DNA from: Apostichopus japonicus | Lineage: Eukaryota; Echinodermata; Holothuroidea; Aspidochirotida; Stichopodidae | Assembly: GCF_037975245.1 (NCBI RefSeq) | Contig: NC_092562.1 | Location: 20,967,054-21,031,053 of the forward strand | DNA: 64,000 nt | Direction of reading: 5' to 3' | Shown here: positions 34,905 to 46,140 of the stretch, one piece after another | Position numbering within the stretch: position 1 is the stretch's first letter | Layout: each line of letters begins with the position of its first letter | The notes under the pieces: model-generated | Database searches by the model: none | What the model was told of the DNA's origin: nothing | Seen by the model: the letters and a program-made list of their open reading frames with translations, nothing else | Program-made: the position numbers and the translations under genes

Positions 34905-37900
34905 CTATGAAATGGCAAAATATCCACATTAAGTACCATTTCAGGAGAAGAGTTTTTGACCAGGGAGCTATCACCAGTCAATTGATAAACATCAAGCAAC
35001 ATTGAAATAATATCTAGGTTCACAATGGAGCACATTGCAGTTTCAACAAGGAATTCTAGCCTCTTTTGATATTGAAGACACACTGTACCCATAAAACAGC
35101 TGGTTTCCCAAGCTTTCAATACTTAAACTTACGTGAGTTAATTCATGTATTCTGTCTGATTCACTTTGATGAGTAAAGTATTGCAATTAACGTTCTACGC
35201 AAACATTACTCAGTGTTTCTTCTCGAAGCCAAAAATCATGTGCAATTGATTACTGTTTTGTCCCTACAATCTGATATCACTTGTAAGCCCACACTGTGCC
35301 CACATTCATATATGCAGAGTAAGCTAGAATTTTGTAAATCTGCTTTTACAAGATACCAGCTGGCCTTTACTGATGTTTTGAGAGTTGCTTAATAGTGACA
35401 ACTTTGTTTTTTAGACTACAATTAACAGATTTTATGATGTTTTAAAGGAAATGTTTAGGTTAAGGTCAACAGATTTTACCGAACCTACTCAATAATATTC
35501 AAATTAAGATTGCAATTTGACCAAACAGAGACATCATGCGGGGGAAAAAATTGACCGAAATAAAGGTTAATCAGCAAGAAACTAGTAAAGAGTGATTCAA
35601 CTCTCGGCCAGACAGTATAACCCTGTTTAACCGTGACAAAAAGTTGGAAAATTTTCCATTTGACAAGATTACCATGGCACTGGCAAGTTGGTCCATTTTC
35701 TTTCAGTTCAACAGCACTAGGTGGTCACTTAAAAAAAATTTCTATTAAGCCGACATTTATTTTACAATTAATAAAAAACTGATTTACGCAGGTTATGAAT
35801 GACCATGATGCATCTATTCTCACCCGTGTCGATCCCGCACAAATTTCTCAATCCTGCGCACGGTGTCTGAATAGTGAAAGTCGGCAGTACCAGGGTTGCC
35901 ATAGGCACCGATATCTACATAGAGCTCCTCTTGGTTGCTATGGGGATGAACCATCCCTGGATTAGCTGGTAACTTGAAAGGACATATCCAAAGTGGATAC
36001 ATCTGCAAAGTAGTGGTATGGATACATTTAATTTTTTATCATATGATAAGTATATTATTTTTTCTTAAACAAAAGTGAAAATATACAGTAATATACAGTA
36101 AGATGGCTTCCTGGAGATTCACAGTTGGCTTGAGTATCATCATCCCCTCCATGAATTCTGGCAAAGACCCTCAAACTCAGATTGAATATCATGTATTGCA
36201 CATAAATAAAATATTGGCCTTGCTATAGAGAGAACCATCATATGCAACTTACCTCACCCCCCCCAACTTCCCCCCTTCCAACCCCTTTTCCTTCTCGATC
36301 TAAAAAGGCCCAGGATAATAAATTAGCTGATACACTAGCTCCCATTGTGCCGAAAAATTGCTCCACCGCTTACCAAATCCCAATCAAAACAGGGCCTCCA
36401 TTTTTTTGTCTTCAAACAATTGCAGTGAGAGTGTTATCTCAGCTGTTTTAAAACAACCATTTAATAGTAAAGAATTGGTATAGCTATCTCCTTGAGCTTA
36501 ACGGATGTATACCAATACAACCATTACGGCACTATAGACATACCGACACACACATATATATACAAACTCTGCAAGACTTTTAGTAACCTGTTTCATTTGA
36601 CTTTAAACCACCTTTATATTTGATACATAAAATCCCTTAATTATTGAAGTTCCACTAGCTAAATCAAATAAGTGAAGAATAGGTCAAAAGGTTTTAAAAT
36701 TTTGGTTTGAGCCTTTGCTTGTCATTTATCGTAAACATATCGAGATGGCAAAGTGAGTGAGTGAACGAGTAGAGAATACTGTTACTACTCCTGTACATTA
36801 CAACATTTCTAGAATTAACTGAATGTAGCCATCACCTACACATCTATTAAAGTTTTTCCCTTGGTGAACAAAACTAGCAACCTATCTAACTAAGTTTGAT
36901 CATTAGCAGTCTCTTTATGAGTAATATTACTCAGTTGTGAACGATAATGTTTCCATAAAGTGACATCCAAATGCACAAAAAAAATAACTGAATAAATAAG
37001 GTGCTTTATTGCAGTGGAAATGATAGTCAATAAGCTCGTCAAATAAAGTCAAAATAAGATTATAATACTTTATAATACTTTTAATAACCAATGGTTGAAT
37101 CACTTTCGGACAATTAATTTCAACACTTTCTTTAATACCTTGATTTCTTGATGAAAGCACTTGAGGGCATCTTCAAAGTCATCGAGAGGTACCAGCATAT
37201 CCTGTACGATATGCCGCTTCTTATACAGCTCTCTCAAGGTCTTGGTTTGGGTGAGTTTTAGGAGCGATATTTTAATTGGCAAAAGCCAACCGAATAAGTA
37301 CCTGAAGATGGGGTGGTTACCAAAAGGGATGATGTCCTGTTAGCATGGGGGAAAAAATTCAAAGAAGGTTGAAGATTTTCTAACACATTTGAGTATTAAA
37401 ACCGTAAGAATTAAGATAAACTTCTTTTGTTAAATTGTAGAAGTGAGAGATACAGTGATGTGTGACAGCCTTGGCCCCTCTGAAAAACTCAAGCAGTTTA
37501 GCCATGGAGTAACAGATGGTTCAAGAGATTCATTGTACAAGGGTCCCCAAACGTCAAGGGGGCTTTCCAAGGGTTGGTTGCAAAATATTGACCAAACGGA
37601 AGGCAACTAACCAGCAGTCATGTTTGTCGAGAACAATTTAGTTGATTCAATATGCGCAACATACAGGAGCAGATCCCTTGCGGTTGGGGGGGGGGGTAGA
37701 ATCAAAGGATAACCCCCATGTTATTTTACATTTTGATCAAAATTACTCAAGATTGTAAAAGATGCAGTTTAAAATATTGACAACAATAGAGCCCTTGTGC
37801 ATCTATCTATTAGTATGCCCACTTACCCAAATAAAGTTTTCCTTGGAACCCTCCCCTAGGATAGACCACATGCTAAGATTCATGCCCCCTCCCCACCCCC

Positions 37901-40900
37901 CCCCAAAAAAAACCTAAATCTGGCTACAGGCCTAGGGTCAAGTGCATTTTAGATGAAGTGGGGTGAATGGCCCAAGCTCTAGCTTTGGAACTGGTGCTCC
38001 TCAAACCTTAGCTAAACCACAGAGTAAAATGGATTTATATTTATAGAAAATAATTTTCAAAGAAAACTGAGATGTGTTGAGGTTAAAGATACGTCATTAA
38101 ATAATGTAGCTTATTATTATAATATCAAAGTTCTCAAATACTAAATAATGTAAAACCCAATTGAGTTACATGTGTAACAGGGAGAAAAAAGCGTGGCAAC
38201 TTTTATGATGTAACATTCATTTATTACATATAGTATGAAATTTTGGTTTAGGGAAGTTATAAGGTATAAGGTTTGGGGAGGGGGTGGAGAAAGAGGGGGA
38301 GCAGGGGTAAGAGTCTTTTTGTTCCTATGAAAACTACAAAGTTATGTGATTATAAAGTTACATAAAGGGATACCACAGAATGAGATTTACATCAAGCAAG
38401 TAAGTTTCAATATGTAACTTGAAGAAGTAATTGGAAATGTGTCTGTCGTTCTCTGTCCCTACCATGTTCCCATTTTTTTCAACCAGGGAAAGCTAAAGAT
38501 GTAGGTTGCAGAAAGTAGAGTGTTCACAAATATTTGCTGAGACTGTTCCCAGACTTCCAATATGAACATTTATGTGTTGCAGTAGTATTTTTCTGTGTTG
38601 CTGTATAGAATGTTAAGTTGTGTTCACTCATAGAAACAGAAAGTTTGTGGATTGGCCACCAACCCCATACCAATACTGACCTGAATTTTTGGGGGAAGGG
38701 GGGGTGGAGAGGGGTAGGTTGGGGTAGATTTGTTATCACTTACCTGCATTTCCCAGAAGATACTTCTAGAGTGTCGATGGTAGTAGTCTCTCAGTGGTAT
38801 GTATTCTACGCAGTATCCAGTCTTCATAATACCTTCAACATGCTTGTAAAACCAGGGCTTGTAAAAATTACCAATCTTATTGATCTGTTGATTAATATTA
38901 GAGGGTGGAAAAGTGCCATGGTTGTTGCAACAAGATATTAGATTTTTAAATCTACTTTATCAATAAGGGATGGAAAAGTTACAAAAGGAATGTTTGTTAA
39001 TGATCCATACAGAAAAGGTAAAAGCAAGTGCACAGACCGCATCGCATATAAAGCTATTTGGAGGAAATTCATTATTGGATTAGAAATGCTCTTTGTTCTA
39101 CATGAAATCTTCAATTAGTTACTCCTTCCGGCTCAATATTAGGACTCATCCTGACTTGATGTTACAACTCAATATTAAGACTCAATATAACAACTTGTGA
39201 AAGCTGACTACTCCTTTGGCATATTATGATTAATTATTCAGCTACTTCCTTTTTAAGGACATAAAAATAGAACATCTAAGTCATACTTTGTCGGCCTCCA
39301 CATCTTCTGTCAGCGTCCCTGTCATGACCACCGCCTCGTTTTCGCCAAACATCAGGCCTTCCACGAAATCGTTTCCATCTTCTTTACAGGTCTGCTCTTT
39401 GAAAACCTGAACCGTCTGCTGTCTGGTCTTAGTGGGACGGTACTCCAAACGGACGTAACTCTGAATCGGTACAATTCTGATGTCCACCGAGACAAGGAAA
39501 CATAGCGTACCGTAAGACCAGGGTATGGAGTGAAATAAGTCAGCGTTTTCCTCCTGATGAGAAAATAATGTCGGACAGAAAAATAAAAGTCAAAAACATG
39601 GCACTCAAACATGATGTCCTTTCTTCATGAATAGAGATACTTATCTCATTAAATAAAATAATCCTGCCCCTTCATGTGAGATTTCCGAAACTTTTAACAA
39701 ATCTTTGCAACGTTGTGTTATAAATACGGAAATACGGTATATATTCACTGAGTGATATCCCCGTTTAGTGTACACGTATTAGTTTTACACACCAAACCAT
39801 AGAGGACTTATTTCTACAACATTGTGCAATAGTTTTACACACCAAACCATAGAGGACTTACTTCTACAACATTGTGAAATAGTTTTACACACCAAACCAG
39901 AGAGGACTTACTTCTACAACATTGTGCAATAGTTTTACACACCAAACCATAGAGGACTTACTTCTACAACATTGTGCAATAGTTTTACACACCAAACTAT
40001 AGAGGACTTACTTCTACAACATTGTGCAATAGTTTTACACACCAAACCAGAGAGGACTTACTTCTACAACATTGTGCAATAGTTTTACACACCAAACCAT
40101 AGAGGACTTACTTCTACAACATTGTGAAATAGTTTTACACACCAAACCAGAGAGGACTTACTTCTACAACATTGTGAAATAGTTTTACACACCAAACCAG
40201 AGAGGACTTACTTCTACAACATCGTACTCTAGCTTAACCCACCAACCCAGAGAAGACTTACTTCTACAACATTGTGCAATAGTTTTACACACCAAACCAG
40301 AGAGGACTTACTTCTACAACATCGTATTCTAGCTTAACCCACCAACCCAGAGAGGACTTACTTCTACAACATCGTACTCTAGCTTAACCCACCAACCCAG
40401 AGAAGACTTACTTCTACAACATTGTGCAATAGTTTTACACACCAAACCAGAGAGGACTTACTTCTACAACATCATACTCTAGCTTTACACACCAACCCAG
40501 AGAGGACTTACTTCTACAACATCGTACTCTAGCTTAACCCACCAACCCGAGAGGACTTACTTTTACAACATCGTACTCTAGCTTAATTACACACCAATTC
40601 TCACCTTGGAACACTTGACAACGTCTCCATTACCCAAGACAACTTCAAAAGCTTCACAGATGTGTTGGAATAGTCCATGTTTGTGAGACGAACTCTCGAT
40701 GCCCACCCCCATCACCATACCACCTGGTTAAAAAAATAATAATAATAATAATAATAAATAAACAGTAAATGATTTATGTCAGTACCACCTCAAGTGCCAA
40801 AAAAAAAAACATGGAAGTTAATATTACATTCAGCAGACAAAAATAAAATTGCTAAGAAGTTCATTACTTTAGGATACAAGAAGCTATTCCCAGTAACAAA

Positions 40901-42891
40901 TCTTTTGTAAGAGAAATCTCCTTTTACCAGCAGCCACTCCACAGCAAAACAGACAATACAGCAGAAACAAAGCTATTGTCAAAGGCAGCAGATTTTTATA
41001 TTCCCATTTTAACTTTTTCATTTAGCATTAATTAATCTCATCAACCAAAACAATCACAATTTTTTTTGTCAACTTGCAGCTTTTCCACCATGTCTTGAAA
41101 TGAAACTTAGCATTTCATGCTGATGATTTTGTATTATATGTGGGATTATATCGTACCAAAACAGGTATTATAATTGAATTTGTTATATTGTAAACTTACT
41201 ACTGTTGGCAGATTACAGTACATCAATTACATAAAGACAGGTACAGGATTGAAGAACACAGAGCAACTTATATGAAACTATGCGAGGATTTTGCAAGGAA
41301 AGAAAGATAAAAGGATATCTTTACCGACTGTGAGATCGTCTAACTCTGGTAGTACTGGTAAGGACCACCCCATAGGGCTAAGTAAAGCTGTTATTTGGCC
41401 CATGGTCACAAGTGGTTCACATCTGACAATTCTCCCATCGGTATCGACGTCCAGGATATCCACCATGTTGATGTTTATGTTTCTGTGCGTCTTTTTGTAT
41501 AATCCGACTCGCAGGCTCGTCGTCTGCCAACCCGGCCGAGCGGTACATAGCTTCTTCTGACTCCCGGACTTGATCCAGTCCTTGATCTGTGAGAGAGGAT
41601 GCAGAACTCGAGTTTAATGTCAGAGAGAGTACCGTACATATATTACTATACACTACCCACCAGTCACACGTTTTTTGAGATTATTGAAACACTTATTTTC
41701 AAGGGATTAATTTCAGACCTTTTGAAATATGTTTGGGTGAGGCCGAGAGTGAAGAGGTTAAATATAATTTTAAGTTATACTTACTCTCGACAACTATGTT
41801 TCTAAATGATCCTCCGACGAACCAGTCGCCCCTCTGACTATTTTAATTGACTGGTTCAACTCTCCAGTAATTGGCCTAGATGTGTGAGCTGTGTATGGTC
41901 AAAGTATGGCTTCGCAACTATAGCGCTAGCGCGAGGTAGATCTACCGAATAAATATGATGCAGACTAGACACGCAATAACTCCTAATAAGTAAGGCAATA
42001 CAAATATAAATGTAGTATCCACCCTCTCCTATAACCACTCTCTTAATGAGATAAACACAGGGTGAACATGCCCTGAGTAAACTGCAATGTCTAAGGTAAA
42101 AGATGTAAATAAGTAATAACTGTTGTCAGTATCTTAACTGTCTGCAGAACATGAGGAGAAGAGGTTGAGTGGCCATATGTGTGTCCCTTATATACCAGCG
42201 TAGGTACTTTCAAAGGTAACCTAATTAGCATGTGTATAGAAACTATACAAAGTGGATGAATAATTCCATCAATGCAATCTGGATTACTCTAACCAGAGGC
42301 TTATTAGAGGGGGTAAGTAAACAAACAAAGTTGACCAGTATAATATGGTCACTAAAAGAGTGCTCATACTGTAGGCCTAAGTTTTACATGGCAATGAAGT
42401 TAAGTTGGGAAGTACATGCCAAGTTTGGTACGTTCCCAATGAAATGAGTATAGTTACTTTTTGTCAAGCTCTCAGCTCAGATGAGACAAAAAATCATGTT
42501 GTACAAAATGACACCGCGTAACTATAAAATTTTGCTCTCTGCTCTCACCCTACGAAGACAGTCTGAGAATGAAATCAGTGTGAATGAGAAGAGGAATAAA
42601 ATATCCAAAAATTAGCACAATCACTCTGGGAAAAAAAAAACTGACGTTATCTTTGTTTACCTGTTGGGACACTCCATCTACCCTCCATTGATGTCTCTGT
42701 GGTGCGCTCTTGAGTTTAAAGACGAGGAGATTGCGAAGATACAGGACTGCAGAATAGACCAACGAGATGGGGAGCAGTCCCAAGCACACGAAGATCCAAC
42801 GATAATGTTTCATCATATGTTCTGTACCTTTGACATATGAAAAGAGTATAAAACTGCTCAGCAGTCCCGTACCAAGTGACAGCCACAACAT
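34751..42891 (-). CDS. DHCR24: Delta(24)-sterol reductase (DHCR24), copy A, complete, 8 coding exons
   Basis: Exons in coding order: 42661-42891, 41325-41586, 40605-40723, 39287-39553, 38744-38884, 37139-37336, 35824-36002, 34751-34904. They total 1551 nt and give 516 aa, the length of human DHCR24 as I remember it. All sites are GT/AG and the phases agree. The enzyme is an ER-membrane, FAD-dependent, NADPH-using reductase of the sterol side-chain 24(25) double bond (desmosterol to cholesterol in vertebrates). Seen in the sequence: an N-terminal hydrophobic anchor (about 4-60); a PCMH-type FAD domain with RPGW (94-97), [19 protein letters not shown] and [14 protein letters not shown]; then [59 protein letters not shown] and FPEVYDKIC. 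Odd point: Cys 222 replaces the second Gly of GTLGF. The start ATG is preceded by a splice acceptor 9 bases upstream, so at least one non-coding 5' exon exists. Confidence 0.94.
35824..36002 (-). CDS. DHCR24: DHCR24-A exon 7
   Basis: Phase 0 to 2. Encodes [20 protein letters not shown]... [10 protein letters not shown]... [10 protein letters not shown]. The donor is GG|GTGAGA. Confidence 0.9.
37139..37336 (-). CDS. DHCR24: DHCR24-A exon 6
   Basis: Phase 0-0, residues 341-406: [38 protein letters not shown]. The donor is AAG|GTATTA. Confidence 0.9.
38744..38884 (-). CDS. DHCR24: DHCR24-A exon 5
   Basis: Phase 0-0, residues 294-340: [18 protein letters not shown], then [20 protein letters not shown]. 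Compared with human from memory, one residue is gained before INKIG and one lost after KHVEG, keeping the total length. The donor is CAG|GTAAGT. Confidence 0.9.
39287..39553 (-). CDS. DHCR24: DHCR24-A exon 4
   Basis: Phase 0-0, residues 205-293. Holds [17 protein letters not shown], the end of the FAD-binding domain. Here TGT (Cys 222) stands where the family has Gly. Then come [27 protein letters not shown] and LTEDVEADK. The donor is AAA|GTATGA. Confidence 0.9.
39781..40604 (-). repeat. 50-bp minisatellite abutting the exon 3 donor of DHCR24-A
   Basis: Units start at 39781, 39831 and so on every 50 bases to 40531 (the last is 49 bp), with a 25-base partial unit at 40580-40604 that is itself the first bases of intron 3. 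Two subtypes alternate in the part nearest the exon: AGTTTTACACACCAAACC...ATTGTGCAAT and AGCTTAACCCACCAACCC...ATCGTACTCT. The far part is homogeneous. In gene sense each unit but the outermost carries GAA|GTAAGT, a full match to the U1-pairing part of a 5' splice site. Confidence 0.92.
40605..40723 (-). CDS. DHCR24: DHCR24-A exon 3
   Basis: Phase 1 to 0, residues 165-204: [20 protein letters not shown]...CSK, part of the FAD-binding domain. The donor is AAG|GTGAGA, followed at once by the minisatellite. Confidence 0.9.
41325..41586 (-). CDS. DHCR24: DHCR24-A exon 2
   Basis: Phase 0 to 1, residues 78-164: [72 protein letters not shown]. The acceptor is TCACAG and the donor G|GTAAAG. Confidence 0.92.
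42187..42194 (-). promoter_or_regulatory. TATA-like sequence inside DHCR24-A intron 1
   Basis: On the minus strand the sequence reads GGTATATAAGGGAC, followed about 30 bases later by CCACTCAACC. If it were used, transcripts would lack the membrane-anchor exon. There is no other support. Confidence 0.2.
42661..42891 (-). CDS. DHCR24: DHCR24-A exon 1 (membrane anchor)
   Basis: 77 codons, [14 protein letters not shown]...[17 protein letters not shown]. Two hydrophobic stretches (about 4-20 and 32-60) flank [11 protein letters not shown]. The ATG is at 42891-42889. Nine bases of 5' UTR (42892-42900) follow a splice acceptor with a strong pyrimidine tract. The donor is CAG|GTAAAC. Confidence 0.92.
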
Positions 42892-44046
42892 CTTGAGGAG
42901 CTAAAGGAGAAGAAGAACGAAAAGTCTCTTTTACAGTGTTCTAAGAGTGAAGTAAATTTGCTGCAAGCTGCTGCCAATTGCTATAAAAAAAAATATTGCA
43001 AATGGCAAAACAATCAACTTTTAATGGCTTTAAAGTCACCCTGAGTTGATATCCCCATATGACCATCCTCTATAAGAATGATTTGTCAGATTAGAATAAA
43101 CCCACAGGAAAGAACTTTAGCTTAGTGATTCCTTACCCATATTTACAATTTTTTACATTTCAGACTGTATAACTTCTGTTGTTCTCAAATGACCTTTGAC
43201 CTCTGCACAAAACAGTAAGGTTCTTATACTCAATGAAGAGGTTACACTGTACATATATTACGCTATGTTTCAAGTATATCCATGCTTTTCTCTTTGAGTT
43301 AGCGAGTTGACAAGGTTTTCAGAATTACACCTCTACTGACCTAGCTGCAAAACATTAGGGTTACCTGTACTATACATACTGTACAGTCGGTGGATAAACA
43401 GACCGTTTTCAAAGTAATAGGTTTTGATTTTAAATTTTTCAGAATTCGGCCTCTGTTGACCTCAAATGACCTCTGCAGACAATGATAGTGTTCATTATAC
43501 ACAATAAAGTGGATACACTGTGCAAATATTAAAACATGTACAAAGTAAATCCAAGCTTTCTCGTTTGAGTCTAAAAGCCAAGGCATCAAATACCCACAAA
43601 AATCACCATCGCCAAGATTCATATTGTCTCCATCGATGAATGAAAAGAATAAAAATATACTTGGAGAATTATTGACTGGGTTAACCTAACAACGTTTAAT
43701 GGTAAATTAAACTTACTGTACATGCATCTTTAAATGAATCACAACTTACATGCTTATATGCTAATAATCACTTGTTGAAAACTGACTATTAACAATCTCA
43801 GTAACTTAATATTGGCTTGCTCAGCGACAGCAGTACCTCAGGCCGATGGGATATCACCATTCATCATTTTTATGCGGTAACCAACTTGGAAATTTGCAGA
43901 AATCTGATTTCACTTCTTTTGTAATTCCCACAGGTCTGCTAGATATTTCGTATTATCTGTGTATGGAAGAAATCAAAGTGAATTGTTTTACTGCGATTTA
44001 AAACCATCAACCTCAGGACTTGTATCACAACACAATGTTCACTAAG

Positions 44047-44133
44047 GGAGTGTTAGCTCAGTGGTTCCAAATGATCAAAATAAAATACTAACAATTAAAA
44101 AAAGGAAAAACGACAATTAAAATGGGTTATGGC
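44047..44133 (+). repeat. 5' part of a SINE-containing repeat, split by a hAT insertion
   Basis: Begins with an A-box-like GAGTGTTAGCTCAGTGG, then AAAATACTAACAATTA... AAATGGGTTATGGC. The repeat continues at 44806 after the hAT element. The uninterrupted relative at 52622-52945 (minus strand) shows the same order without the insertion. Confidence 0.6.
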
Positions 44134-44805
44134 CAAGGGGGGACTTGGTCTAGTGATCGCCGTCCTGGGGGAGGGGTCTAAGGGGAGGGGGTGAACCCCT
44201 CCCTTATTGAGATTTGTTTGAAGTTAAGGAAAGCCTAGATGCAAAATGGTGCTATATTTCTCAATTTTGTAGGTTACAATAATCCTTTAAAAAAAGACCC
44301 AAAAATAACTTCCAGAAGCAACACTTGATTAAACTGAGGACAGTTAAGACAATAACACGAGCACATGTCATGTCTACGAAAGTAGGAGCCTACGCAGTTC
44401 GCTGCCTCTGGCAGCCACACCATCAAAGATATTTTTAGTGTCAAGTTTGGCCAAGATCCTGTTTTCCACAGACATCAACATGAAAGCCTCAAGATATGTT
44501 CTTGTGTCATTGTACTTCATCAAACAGTTTTTGAGTCTCTTCAAGGCAGAGAAAGAATGTTCACATGCCACTTGAGACACAGGTAGCGTTACCAGCAGCT
44601 TGTAGGCAAGCCCAATGCTCTTGTAAGCATCGGTGAAAAGGTTGGAGCACCTTTTAGCAGCAGAGATCGAGGACAGTCTTACATGACGTCTGTATTCTAT
44701 TAACTACTGTGAAAAATGGCTGTAAATTTTACCAGGCTCCCCAGCCCACCAGCCCATCAGGCCACCGGGCATTGCCCAAATGCCTGTGTGGCCAGTTCGC
44801 CACTG
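44134..44805 (-). mobile_element. Non-autonomous hAT element A (672 bp) with 8-bp TSD
   Basis: Flanked by GTTATGGC at 44126-44133 and 44806-44813, a perfect 8-bp duplication as expected for hAT. The ends are CAAGGGGGGACTTGG and, reverse-complemented, CAGTGGCGAACTGG. It keeps only the C-terminal transposase segment (44374-44640). A matching unfilled site is seen at the uninterrupted repeat copy near 52900 (GTTATGGT). Confidence 0.88.
44374..44640 (-). pseudogene. hAT transposase C-terminal dimerisation fragment
   Basis: Reads NLFTDAYKSIGLAYKLL, then LPVSQVACEHSFSALKRLKN and LEAFMLMSVENRILAKLD. This is the Dimer_Tnp_hAT signature as found in ZMYM1-like transposases. The catalytic DDE core and the BED zinc finger are absent, so it cannot be an active transposase. 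Confidence 0.8.
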
Positions 44806-44813
44806 GTTATGGC

Positions 44814-45105
44814 CCATCCATTCCTTAAGGGGAGTGTTAGCTCAGTGGCTAACGCCAGTGCCTTTCAATCATAAGGTCCCGAGTTCGAGTCACTCCAAGA
44901 TTAATGTATGTTGTCCAGTTACAGAGTTGTTGACAATTGACAATTCATAATCATGGACGTTAAAATATGAATCTAAGAGACTGGCTTCGGTCAGCTTGCG
45001 GCTTTGATAGCCAATAATGGCTTCTTCGCGAGGATCTTAAATACATACACACATACACCCATACACCCATACATACACACACATACATACATACACACAC
45101 ACAAT
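44814..45105 (+). mobile_element. tRNA-derived SINE with (CATA)n tail, copy 1
   Basis: A box TTAGCTCAGTGG at 44837-44848 and B box GAGTTCGAGTC at 44881-44891. GGAGTG and CACTCC can pair like an acceptor stem. The body contains GTTGTCCAGTTACAGAGTTG and GACTGGCTTCGGTCAGCTTG. It ends in (CATA)n at about 45042-45105. The anticodon arm is degenerate, so it is not a functional tRNA. The same element is inverted at 52622-52895. Confidence 0.75.
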
Positions 45106-45708
45106 ACAACTATTTATTATGTAAAACATATCTTAAAAGATGAAATGTACAACATAAACAGGGATAGGATTCTGAAACCTTCATCAATCTTTTTCAAGAA
45201 AATGTTTGTAGGTTTACTGACAGAACTTGGATTTGGATGGAGGGGGGGGGGGTGGGGACATAATAGGACTTTTATTGTCTTACCAACCTATTGAGTGTTC
45301 TTGAAAATAAATGTTCCTTGTACATGCACACTATTTTGCCTTTTTAAGAAAAGTAGCTTATTTAATACAAAACATTTCTCAATGGGGAAGAGAGCATCCC
45401 TCGCCTTGGACACCTCACCCAAGTCCCTGAGACAAGCCCTCCACTTGGAACCTTCCCCCAGATCACCAATCTGTAACTTAAAATCTTACTCCACCCCCAC
45501 CTCCCCCCCCCCCCGCCCCTCCATCCTCCTATAAAAATAAAATTGGGCATGTAGTTGGTATACATTCTAGCTATCACAGTGAATTAACAGAATAACCCTC
45601 AACATTACATATCAAGCACAACTTTACAATAGCACAATTAGCAAATAGTTGAATTACAAGTGCATCTCTGTCCACATGGTGCTGCAATAAGTGGTATTGC
45701 TTGGAATA

Positions 45709-46140
45709 TTAATCATGGCTTTAAAATATAGCTGGCCAAAAATTAAAGGGTGTGAAGACTCGCGCAAAAAGGAACGTCTAATGCCGGTAATCTGACCTAG
45801 TTTCGAATGAGGTGTAATTGAAGTGTTAGACACCACCATCGGTCCCAGAAAATACACACACAGCTTGCTACCGTCAGTAATTAGACACTAGTGTACAGTC
45901 AGTACATACAGCTGGGGTCAATACCCACATCACAGTGTATGAACGATACAGCGATGGACAACTCAGGTCCAGCTAAAGATAACAAGGTATCACGTTTCAT
46001 TACTGTCTGCATTTTGTAGCGACACGAACAAAACGTCACAAGCAACAGAATGTTAACTTTCTCAGATGGCCGCACGCGGTTTGGGGCGAGTCTTCAATGC
46101 CTTTAATCATGGCTTTAAAATATAGCTGGCCAATAATTAA
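45709..46140. repeat. 38-bp direct repeats flanking TTAA MITE copy 3
   Basis: The segments 45709-45746 and 46103-46140 are identical except one base. Both begin TTAATCATGG and end AATTAA. The MITE lies exactly between them, sharing the TTAA at each inner edge. A normal TTAA insertion would give only 4-bp repeats. Confidence 0.85.
45743..46106 (-). mobile_element. TTAA-bounded MITE, copy 3
   Basis: An inverted copy of the element at 28032 and 30885: TTAAAGGGTGTGAAGACTCG at the left, CGAGTCTTCAATGCCTTTAA at the right. Internal sequence closely matches copies 1 and 2. Confidence 0.78.

Noticed and set aside
39781-40604. Possible CRISPR-like array
   Set aside because: The whole 50-bp unit is repeated with no unique spacers, in a eukaryotic intron; it is a minisatellite.
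44826-44898. tRNA gene
   Set aside because: A and B boxes and an acceptor-like pairing exist, but the anticodon and T arms are degenerate and the sequence continues into a SINE body and tail found twice.
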